Source: Rhodospirillales bacterium
GTDB lineage: Bacteria; Pseudomonadota; Alphaproteobacteria; UBA8366; Aestuariispiraceae
Assembly (NCBI GenBank): GCA_002696645.1
Contig: NZSA01000054.1
Coordinates: 1-47,188, forward strand
Length of the DNA stretch: 47,188 bases
Direction: 5' to 3'
The notes under the pieces are model-generated. The model was not told where the DNA came from. It searched no databases and was given only the letters and a program-made list of their open reading frames with translations. The position numbers and the translations under genes are program-made. Of this stretch, positions 1-7,198 are shown in pieces. Numbering within the stretch: position 1 is the first letter of the stretch; each line of letters opens with the position of its first letter.

Positions 1-372
1 GCCGACAAGGTCGCCCGGTTCCTGGAAGCCCATTCCGCCGTGATATTGGTGCGGTATCCTGGTTTGGAAAGCCATCCCCAGCATAACCTGGCCAAGCGCC
101 AGATGACGGGTTTTGGCACCCTGGTCACCTTTGCGCTGCCCGGCGGGAAGGCTCAGGCGTTCAAATTCCTGAACGGCATGCGGCTGTTTGATATATCCAA
201 CAATCTGGGAGATGCAAAAAGCCTGGCAACCCATCCCGCAACCACGACCCACCAGAAACTGAAGCCCGAGGAACGACAGGCCCTTGGCATCGATGATGGC
301 ACAATCCGCCTTTCCATCGGTCTGGAAGATGTCGATGATCTGATCGAGGACCTGGATCAGGCGCTTGCGTGA
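1..372 (+). CDS. metZ: O-succinylhomoserine sulfhydrylase, C-terminal part (5' end outside the window)
   Basis: The reading frame is open from base 1 and ends in TGA, giving the last 123 residues of a protein normally near 400 aa. It is the C-terminal domain of the Cys/Met-metabolism PLP enzymes. The SLATHPATTTH segment, followed by an ERxALGI-like stretch and a final SIGLED helix, is typical of this fold, and the wording is closest to MetZ. MetZ makes homocysteine from O-succinylhomoserine and sulfide in the cytoplasm. The PLP lysine lies upstream and cannot be checked. A cystathionine gamma-synthase or O-acetylhomoserine sulfhydrylase paralogue is the alternative. The stop is 10 bp from the stop of the convergent dioxygenase gene. 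Confidence 0.8.
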   Translation, partial: ADKVARFLEAHSAVILVRYPGLESHPQHNLAKRQMTGFGTLVTFALPGGKAQAFKFLNGMRLFDISNNLGDAKSLATHPATTTHQKLKPEERQALGIDDGTIRLSIGLEDVDDLIEDLDQALA

Positions 373-382
373 CCCCGCTGTT

Positions 383-1141
383 TCAGCGCATCACAAACCG
401 TAATTCGAAGCTGCGCCGCTGTTTCGTCCGCTTAGGGGTGACATGACTGCGGTGCAGCGTGAATTGATCATGAATTATAAAATCGCCCAATTGCACTGGC
501 GGCACCCAATGGGGCAAGCGATCCAACGTTTCGCCAAATACTTCCAGATCAAGCGTGCCTTGAGCATTGGACGGCAATTCCTGGTTAAGCCAGGCGGGCA
601 GATATTCGATAGACGGCGTTTCATCGTCAATATCGTCCAGTGGAATCCAACATGTCACCGTCCGCTTGGGTTTGAAGTGGTCCTGAATGTTAGAAACCTT
701 GTTAAAAGTCGGATAATCTTGATGAAAGCCGACATGAGCGGACGCACCGCCGTCATTCCGCGCCTCTCTGGCATAGGCCATGATATATTGTATTTCACTG
801 CACCCGGCTGCGGCGGCGATGCTGTCACGATAGGGGAATTGTGGTGACAATACCTCGTTGAGCAGCATCACCAGTCGTTCATAGGTGGTGCGCATGGCGG
901 GATCAAATTCACTGCGCATGACGGTGATGTAGGGCACGCGCTCGCCGACCTGATTTTCCAGCCAGGCAAGCCCGTCTAATATCTCCGCCTTGATGGCCGC
1001 AAGCGTTTCCAGTGGGATTGCGTTTTGAACATGCAGTACGCCAAGTCCTTGAAACAGCGCCGCAGCGCTTGCCGAGCGAAAGTCGCGCGTGTCGATGGAA
1101 AGCCGTGTATAGGACGGCGGTGCTTGATGTGCATCTTGCAT
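383..1141 (-). CDS. Phytanoyl-CoA dioxygenase (PhyH) family protein
   Basis: This 252-aa protein looks like a non-heme Fe(II)/2-oxoglutarate dioxygenase of the PhyH family. Visible candidates for the metal triad are H140 and D142 (FHQDYP) and a distal H230 or H233 (LHRSHV). R243 or a neighbouring arginine could bind 2-oxoglutarate. A typical WIPLDD strand precedes the second half. Family members hydroxylate small molecules, acyl-CoAs or natural products, and the substrate here cannot be read. No clear ribosome-binding site precedes the chosen ATG. It is divergent from an MFS transporter gene about 215 bp away, which suggests, by inference only, that the two handle the same compound. Confidence 0.8.
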   Translation of the reverse strand: MQDAHQAPPSYTRLSIDTRDFRSASAAALFQGLGVLHVQNAIPLETLAAIKAEILDGLAWLENQVGERVPYITVMRSEFDPAMRTTYERLVMLLNEVLSPQFPYRDSIAAAAGCSEIQYIMAYAREARNDGGASAHVGFHQDYPTFNKVSNIQDHFKPKRTVTCWIPLDDIDDETPSIEYLPAWLNQELPSNAQGTLDLEVFGETLDRLPHWVPPVQLGDFIIHDQFTLHRSHVTPKRTKQRRSFELRFVMR

Positions 1142-1357
1142 GGATTATCAAATGATTAATGAATGATACGATTTACAATTCAATATAGCTGACCCGAACA
1201 TCCTGTACCACTGACAATCTGATGGTTTTCAGGCGGTCTTGCAATTGTTGCATGCCTGACAGGCAAAACACTTGATCTACTACACTCTGTATTTGCCCCC
1301 CTTTAAAAGCTGGGATACGGATATCGTACCGCGCGTCTTTTGAAGTTGGATTTTTCT

Positions 1358-2596
1358 ATGTCACAGGTTTCTGCTGACCATCCCGATGCAACTGACAGTC
1401 CCTATTCCTGGTTTAGGCTGGGGGTATGTCTGATCTTGAGCACGATCGGTGGTGTTGGGTTGTGGTCTTCCGTGGTCGTTCTGCCGTCCATTGAGCTGGA
1501 ATTTGGTCTGGATCGTGGCGGGGCGTCGTTTCCCTATACCGCAACGATGATTGGCTTTGCCCTGGGGGGCGTGCTGATGGGTCGGTTGGTGGATCGCTTT
1601 GGGATCGCCATACCGGTTATCATGGCGGCTACGATGATCTGCGCGGGCTATGTCCTGTCTTCCTTTGCCCCGAATTTCTGGACTTTCCTGGCCTGTCAGG
1701 CCGTGCTGATTGGGATGTTGGGCAGTTCCGCGACCTTCGGGCCCATGGTGGCTGATGTATCTCATTGGTTTCTGAAGCGCCGGGGCCTTGCTATTGCGAT
1801 TGTCGCCAGTGGCAATTATTTGGCCGGGGCGATTTGGCCACCGATCCTGCAGGAAGCGATTGTATCGATTGGTTGGCGGGGTGCCTATTTCTGGGTGGGT
1901 GTGTTTTGCTTCTGCACCATGATTCCCCTGGCCCTGTTGTTGCGGCGCCGCCCTGATATTGATCAGGGCTCTGTCCCCGTGGCGGCAAAGGCTGCGACCG
2001 CATCCGCGCCAGTATCGCCAAATGTCGTTCTGATGCTTTTGGTCGTTGCCGGGGTTGGATGCTGTGTGGCGATGTCCATGCCCCAGGTCCATATCGTCGC
2101 CTATTGCGGGGATCTGGGATACGGCCCGGCGGTGGGGGCGGAGATGCTGTCCCTTATGCTGGGGTTGGGCGTGGTCAGTCGGCTGGCATCAGGGGTAATT
2201 GCAGATAAGATCGGGGGCGTCGGTACGTTGATCCTGGGCTCGACCCTGCAATGCCTGGCCCTGCTCTTTTATCTGCCCTTTGATGGATTGGTCTCCCTAT
2301 ATCTGGTCTCTGCCTTGTTTGGCCTGTCACAGGGGGGGATCGTGCCCAGCTATGCCTTGATCGTGCGGGAATATTTCCCGGCCCGTCAGGCGGGGTCCCG
2401 GGTCGGGATCGTCCTGATGGCAACGGTTCTGGGCATGGCATTGGGCGGATGGATGTCGGGTGAAATCTATGATCTGACCGGCAGCTATCAGGCGGCCTTC
2501 CTGAATGGCATCGCATTTAACCTGCTGAACATGTCGATTGCCTTCTGGCTGCTGTATATCCGTCGCCCTAAAGGCCCAAAGGCGGCTGTGGCCTAA
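1358..2596 (+). CDS. MFS transporter (monocarboxylate / oxalate-formate antiporter type)
   Basis: This is a 412-aa integral membrane protein with about 12 hydrophobic segments in two halves. The loop-2/3 MFS motif appears as GRLVDRFG at roughly residue 75, and the central loop after the sixth segment is short and Ala/Pro-rich. The overall look is that of bacterial organic-acid MFS carriers. I chose the ATG at 1358. An in-frame TTG at 1340 would add six residues but looks unlikely. A GAAG/GGA stretch lies 7-12 bases before the ATG. It is divergent from the PhyH-type gene and convergent with the next hydrolase, its stop lying directly next to that gene's stop. The substrate is unknown. Confidence 0.85.
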   Translation: MSQVSADHPDATDSPYSWFRLGVCLILSTIGGVGLWSSVVVLPSIELEFGLDRGGASFPYTATMIGFALGGVLMGRLVDRFGIAIPVIMAATMICAGYVLSSFAPNFWTFLACQAVLIGMLGSSATFGPMVADVSHWFLKRRGLAIAIVASGNYLAGAIWPPILQEAIVSIGWRGAYFWVGVFCFCTMIPLALLLRRRPDIDQGSVPVAAKAATASAPVSPNVVLMLLVVAGVGCCVAMSMPQVHIVAYCGDLGYGPAVGAEMLSLMLGLGVVSRLASGVIADKIGGVGTLILGSTLQCLALLFYLPFDGLVSLYLVSALFGLSQGGIVPSYALIVREYFPARQAGSRVGIVLMATVLGMALGGWMSGEIYDLTGSYQAAFLNGIAFNLLNMSIAFWLLYIRRPKGPKAAVA

Positions 2597-3421
2597 TCAC
2601 TGCCCGGTGACGACCTGGCGGACAGCGTCCTTGAATTCGGCGCTGTCTGCCATGTCTGCCGTCAGGTTATGCGGGGACCCAGAAACTTCGGCAAAGGTGG
2701 CATCAATGCCTTTGGCTGATGCGTCCGCCGCATAGTCGCGCGACAGCCGTGACCAGGTATTGGTGTCCCGCGACCCCGTCACCAGCCGGATCATGGTTCC
2801 AGCCGGAATGCGGTCGATATAATCAAGCGGGTTTTCCGCGCGCGACAAGGGCTTGCGGTTGTTGATCTGTCGCCAGGTTGGCACATCGCAGGGGCAGCTT
2901 AACAACATCGCACGCTGCACCAGGCCAGGATGACGCCCCAAAATCACGCCGGTCATCACGGCGCCGCCGCTGTGGCCGATCATCACAACGGTATCGGCCC
3001 CATGATGGGCTTTCAGGCGCGTGGTGGCGTCGGCGATGGCGTCCATCTCGTCGGGTGTATAGATTTCTGACCGGTTTTCAGATCGACTGGCCCGCCCGGT
3101 GGAGGACCGACCACCGCCGCTATACCCGATGCGCATCATTGCGACGCCGACGGCTCCCAATTCAGAGGCTGTTTCGGCAACGGGGAAGATATAGTCGGCG
3201 GGACCGCCGCTGCTGAGATCGCCATGCAGAACCACAACCAGCGTCTTGGATTGGGCAGGCGTGCCGGGCAGGTAGGTCTGGATCGCCAGACATTCATCCC
3301 CACCCTGAACATAGTGTATCTGGTCCGCGGGCCTGCAGTCGTCATCGGATGCATTAAGATGGGAAAAATTACATAGACCTAAGAGACTGAACATGCATGT
3401 GAATATCGTTAAGTGCTTCAT
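2597..3421 (-). CDS. Secreted alpha/beta hydrolase
   Basis: The product is 274 aa with an N-terminal Sec signal peptide (MKHLTIF, hydrophobic to about residue 19, LNA cleavage near 24), so it acts in the periplasm or outside. Visible catalytic elements are the nucleophile elbow GHSGG with S151, a candidate acid D219 (GSRD) and a candidate histidine H251 (SPHN). An HGD near residue 66 fits the oxyanion region. The ATG at 3421 is preferred over an upstream ATG at 3484 because AGGA lies 8 bases before it and because it places the signal peptide at the N-terminus. The fold resembles dienelactone hydrolase or prolyl-oligopeptidase-like esterases. The substrate is not predictable. Confidence 0.8.
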   Translation of the reverse strand: MKHLTIFTCMFSLLGLCNFSHLNASDDDCRPADQIHYVQGGDECLAIQTYLPGTPAQSKTLVVVLHGDLSSGGPADYIFPVAETASELGAVGVAMMRIGYSGGGRSSTGRASRSENRSEIYTPDEMDAIADATTRLKAHHGADTVVMIGHSGGAVMTGVILGRHPGLVQRAMLLSCPCDVPTWRQINNRKPLSRAENPLDYIDRIPAGTMIRLVTGSRDTNTWSRLSRDYAADASAKGIDATFAEVSGSPHNLTADMADSAEFKDAVRQVVTGQ

Positions 3422-3553
3422 CCTCTGTGTCCTGTTTTTTTCATTATCAGGTTCAAATTTGCTTATGTCCGGTTTGGATATCAAATTTAATTGAATTTAG
3501 TTTTGGCCTGCCGATTTAAGAGTATGAATTAGAATCTTTTTTCGTGCCATAAA

Positions 3554-3583
3554 TTGTTATCAAGGCTACCTTAAGAATAATAT
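3554..3583 (+). promoter_or_regulatory. Putative promoter of the AT-rich ATPase gene
   Basis: TTGTTA at 3554-3559 and TAATAT at 3578-3583 are separated by 18 bases and lie 57 bases before the ATPase start. This resembles a housekeeping sigma-70 promoter. The surrounding sequence is AT-rich, so chance matches are common. Confidence 0.35.
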
Positions 3584-5317
3584 GATTAGAAATACAATTT
3601 GGGAAATCATACACTATATTCGAAAATTTTGGGGGAAATATGTCCAGAAAAGGAAAAACACAGAATCATTTAGCAAATAAGATTGAACTACGGCCCGGAG
3701 AAAACATCGGAAACAACTCCGCAGAGAATGATGATGAGTTTTTATTTTCGTGCTTTGTAGATCATCCAGCTCTTTCTGTAGTTGCGGATATTACTTCATC
3801 AAAGCACTTTGTATCGGCAAGAACTGGTGCAGGAAAGACTGCGATATTGAGAATGATATCTAAGAATAACACAAATGTAAGTGAGGTTGATTTACTGGAG
3901 TTATCACTTAGCTATGTCGCAAATTCTGATATTATACAGTTTCTTAGTTCGATTGGTGTTGATTTAGATTTATTTTTCCAGGTTCTTTGGAAACACATAT
4001 TCTGTATTGAATACATTAGATCAAGGTTTTCTGTCACGGATGCAAATAAGTCACGCAGTCTTTTTCGCAGAATTTTGGATACATTTGAAAGTGATGACAG
4101 GCGAAAATCGGCTCTAAAGTACTTGGCTGAATGGGAAAACAAATTCTTCATCACAATGGATGAAAATATTAAGGAGGTTACACAAAAAATAGAAAAACAA
4201 GTCGATACAAATCTTTCAGTTGATCTGGAAAAATTTAAATCAAAAGCAGGATACGCAAGGTCGTTGAGCCAGGAAAAGAAATCAGCCCTTGTCGCGCGCG
4301 CCAAGAAAATTGTCGATTCGGATCTTTTAGCGGATCTGGGAAAAGTTATGGACCTGCTTTCTACATTTGATAAAGAAGAAAAGTATAAGAAACAGAACCA
4401 CTATATATTAATTGACGGCATTGATGAAAAATGGGTTGATGAAACGATAAGGTACAAGCTCATTAGAGCATTAATTGAAAGTTTGAGGTCTTTTAGGAAG
4501 ATACAAAATCTAAAAATTATTGTGGCTATAAGAGCGGATGTTCTTGAGAGAGTAATTCAAGAGACAGATTTCTCCGGTGCTCAAAGAGAGAAGTATGATG
4601 ATTATTTCTTAAGAGTAAAATGGAATAAAGATCAAATGTTTGATCTGGTAAATAAAAGAATAAATTTTCTTTTTAGGAAGAAATACTCTTCAGAAAATGT
4701 ATATTATAGTGATATATTTGATCCAAAGGTTGGGAGTGTTGATTCTTTCTCTTATATATTGGATCGAACGTTATATAGGCCTAGAGATATAATATCTTAC
4801 CTAAATATATGCTTAAAATTGTGTGAAGGGAAAAGCAAGGTTTCCCAAACCGTTATTCGGAAGGCTGAAGAGGAGTATTCTCGAATTAGACTCCAGGCTT
4901 TAGTAGAGGAATGGAATACTGCACTACCTTATTTGCAGTTTGTTTTCAGTGCAATTAGATCTCGTGGAAATGCATTTCAAGAAAGTGACTTTTTTGACCA
5001 TACGTTTATTGACGAAATTGTTCTTTCCGTAGCCCAAGAAAATTATGAGCCTCGTGATCCGGTAAGTAAGTTGTCTAGGTCAAGTCTAACTCATGGAAAT
5101 GAAATACCTTATGAAGATATGTCAAAGCAAATCATATCGGACTTGTATCGAATTGGCGTTATCGGACTGAAGACAAATGTGAATCAAAGTTTCATTTTTT
5201 CTCATAAAGATATTGCGACGGTGCTTCCGGCCACAATATCGAAGGACACAAAGATAAGATTTCATCAAATGACGCGTATTGGATTGAACCTGTCAAACGT
5301 GAAATCGTAATATGATT
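3578..5317. repeat. 10-bp direct repeat TAATATGATT flanking ATPase gene A
   Basis: TAATATGATT occurs at 3578-3587, in the putative promoter, and again at 5308-5317, overlapping the TAA stop of the ATPase gene. The pair brackets the gene closely and could be a target-site duplication or recombination scar. The sequence is AT-rich, so chance cannot be excluded. Confidence 0.3.
3640..5310 (+). CDS. P-loop ATPase (Sll1717-like family), AT-rich solitary gene A
   Basis: A 556-aa soluble protein with a Walker A motif at residues 60-67 (ARTGAGKT) and a Walker B strand at about 255-262 (YILIDGID). A conserved sensor-like segment lies at 296-305 (AIRADVLERV) and an RPRDI motif at about 380-384. I relate it to the family labelled P-loop ATPase Sll1717 in public annotation; this is recognition, not a search. 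The region from residue 140 to 250 is charged and helical, while the C-terminal third has no motif I recognise. Codon use is very AT-rich compared with both neighbours, a sign of transfer. It stands alone and is convergent with rnpB. The start is supported by GGGGG four bases upstream. A role in defence is inference only. A second gene of the same family and the same length starts at 41621. Confidence 0.7.
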   Translation: MSRKGKTQNHLANKIELRPGENIGNNSAENDDEFLFSCFVDHPALSVVADITSSKHFVSARTGAGKTAILRMISKNNTNVSEVDLLELSLSYVANSDIIQFLSSIGVDLDLFFQVLWKHIFCIEYIRSRFSVTDANKSRSLFRRILDTFESDDRRKSALKYLAEWENKFFITMDENIKEVTQKIEKQVDTNLSVDLEKFKSKAGYARSLSQEKKSALVARAKKIVDSDLLADLGKVMDLLSTFDKEEKYKKQNHYILIDGIDEKWVDETIRYKLIRALIESLRSFRKIQNLKIIVAIRADVLERVIQETDFSGAQREKYDDYFLRVKWNKDQMFDLVNKRINFLFRKKYSSENVYYSDIFDPKVGSVDSFSYILDRTLYRPRDIISYLNICLKLCEGKSKVSQTVIRKAEEEYSRIRLQALVEEWNTALPYLQFVFSAIRSRGNAFQESDFFDHTFIDEIVLSVAQENYEPRDPVSKLSRSSLTHGNEIPYEDMSKQIISDLYRIGVIGLKTNVNQSFIFSHKDIATVLPATISKDTKIRFHQMTRIGLNLSNVKS

Positions 5318-5336
5318 TAGTGATCAATAATCAAAA

Positions 5337-5780
<444 letters not shown>

Positions 5781-5785
5781 GGGAG

Positions 5786-5814
5786 GAGATACGCTCTATT
5801 GTGGATGCTTTCAA
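5786..5814 (-). promoter_or_regulatory. Promoter of rnpB
   Basis: On the minus strand TTGAAA (5809-5814) and TATCTC (5786-5791) are separated by exactly 17 bases. The -10 box lies about 6 bases before the predicted 5' end of the RNase P RNA. Position and spacing fit a sigma-70 promoter for rnpB. Confidence 0.6.
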
Positions 5815-5844
5815 CGCCGGTGACATCCGAATAGACTAAAAGCC

Positions 5845-6936
5845 ATGAACAGGGATGATCGTATGTCGGGCAAGGGATCAGGTATGGCCACAGGCGGAAC
5901 TGTGCCAGCGGCCTTAAATGTTGGCATTGTGCCCTTACCTAATTTCACGCTGAACGCCTTTGCGTCCTTTATTGATGCCCTAAGATTAGCCGCTGATGAG
6001 CGGGACCGATCGCGCCCGATCCGATGCCGCTGGGAGGTGATGTCCCATGATGGGCGCATGATCCCGGCAAGCTGTGGTGTCAGCATTACCGCGACCGGCA
6101 CATTTCTGTCCCCGGAACGCTTTGACTATGTGGTTGTGATTGGTGGATTGCTGGGCCATGACGAGGATAAGGAAGATCCTGTCCTGGACTATTTGCGCCA
6201 GGCCGCCAGCCAGGGTGTCGCATTGGTGGGAATCTGTACCGGTGTTTTTGCGATGGCGCGGGCGGGATTACTGGATGGGCGCAAGGCCTGTGTCAGTTGG
6301 TTGCATTATCAGGATATGATCGACCGCTTTGATACGGTGGAACCCGATGCCAGCCGCCTGTTCGTCGCGGATGGCAAGCGTATCACCTGTGCAGGCGGTG
6401 TCGGCGCGGCGCGTTTGGCTGCCTGGATGATCGAACGGCATCTGGGGCGGGATCTGGCGCAAAAGGCCCTGAGTATCATGATGGTGGAAAACAGCCGTGC
6501 GACGGCAACGCCGCAACCCCAGCCCCCGGTGGCCCAGTCGGTGCGCGACCCCCGCGTTGCGCGCGCAATTCTGCTTTTGGAGGAAAAGCTGTCCGATCCA
6601 CCGCGCATTGATCAATTGGCGCACACAATCGGTATTTCCAGGCGACAGTTGGAACGCGGTTTTCGCGAAGAACTGGGCATGAGCTTTGGGAACTTTTCCC
6701 GGGCATTGCGGCTGGATCATGGCCTGTGGCTGGTCCTGACAACGGACCGATCCATTCTGGATATTACACTGGAATGTGGATTTAACGGTCAGTCCCACTT
6801 TGCGACTTTGTTTCGCAAGGCCTATGGCCTGACCCCGACAGAGGCACGGGGTTTACCTTTGTTGGACCGGGATGCGCTGATGCAGTCAAAACTGCGGTTC
6901 CGCCCTAGAGTCTCAAATGATCAAAAAACACACTAG
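5845..6936 (+). CDS. GlxA-family transcriptional regulator (DJ-1/PfpI domain plus AraC-type HTH)
   Basis: The 363-aa protein has an N-terminal DJ-1/PfpI-like domain (about 25-205) with the nucleophile-elbow cysteine C131 in GICTG. A C-terminal AraC/XylS domain (about 235-340) has two helix-turn-helix units, the second around residues 305-335 with the family pattern GFxxQSHFxxxFRKxYGxTPxE. GlxA-type regulators often control catabolism of quaternary amines, arginine or related nitrogen compounds and sense a ligand through the first domain. The start is uncertain, since in-frame ATGs also occur at residues 7 and 14 and none has a strong Shine-Dalgarno. Its TAG stop is the first three bases of the palindromic element. 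No target operon is adjacent. Confidence 0.88.
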   Translation: MNRDDRMSGKGSGMATGGTVPAALNVGIVPLPNFTLNAFASFIDALRLAADERDRSRPIRCRWEVMSHDGRMIPASCGVSITATGTFLSPERFDYVVVIGGLLGHDEDKEDPVLDYLRQAASQGVALVGICTGVFAMARAGLLDGRKACVSWLHYQDMIDRFDTVEPDASRLFVADGKRITCAGGVGAARLAAWMIERHLGRDLAQKALSIMMVENSRATATPQPQPPVAQSVRDPRVARAILLLEEKLSDPPRIDQLAHTIGISRRQLERGFREELGMSFGNFSRALRLDHGLWLVLTTDRSILDITLECGFNGQSHFATLFRKAYGLTPTEARGLPLLDRDALMQSKLRFRPRVSNDQKTH

Positions 6937-7198
6937 AGCAATATCAGGTCATTCATGGTCACTCTGATGTCTTTCGGCGAGGACGATGCGAGGCACCCGC
7001 CGCAGAGCGATGCGGGGCATCGCGCAAGGCGGGTAACGCAGCAGCGGTCCGCCGAAAGTCACCGTTCCGGCCGGATGTTTTAAGGCTGGCCTGCGTCGCA
7101 GCTCTTGCCCGTAGCCCCGCTACGCGCAGCAAGCTGCTCCTAATCCAGCCTTAAAACATCTCGGTCAGAGCGACCATGAATGACCTGATATTGCTCTA
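6934..7198. repeat. 265-bp palindromic element (MITE-like) between convergent genes
   Basis: The ends are perfect 27-bp inverted repeats (6934-6960 and 7172-7198), each TA followed by GAGCAATATCAGGTCATTCA and more. Two further pairs are nested inside: CTTTCGGCG at 6971-6979 with CGCCGAAAG at 7050-7058, and GATGTTTTAAGGCTGG at 7074-7089 with its complement at 7145-7160. The whole can fold as a stem with two arms. No protein is encoded. The TA bases at both outer ends would fit a TA target duplication, as left by IS630/Tc1-type transposases, but that is inference. The left end provides the TAG stop of the GlxA-type gene and the right end that of the TIGR02302-like gene. It may also act as a two-way terminator. 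Confidence 0.8.

Noticed and set aside
2597-3421. Lipoprotein call for the secreted hydrolase because of a cysteine in its signal region
   Set aside because: The residue before the cysteine is Leu (LGLC), not Gly/Ala/Ser, so it is no lipobox; ordinary Sec cleavage fits better.
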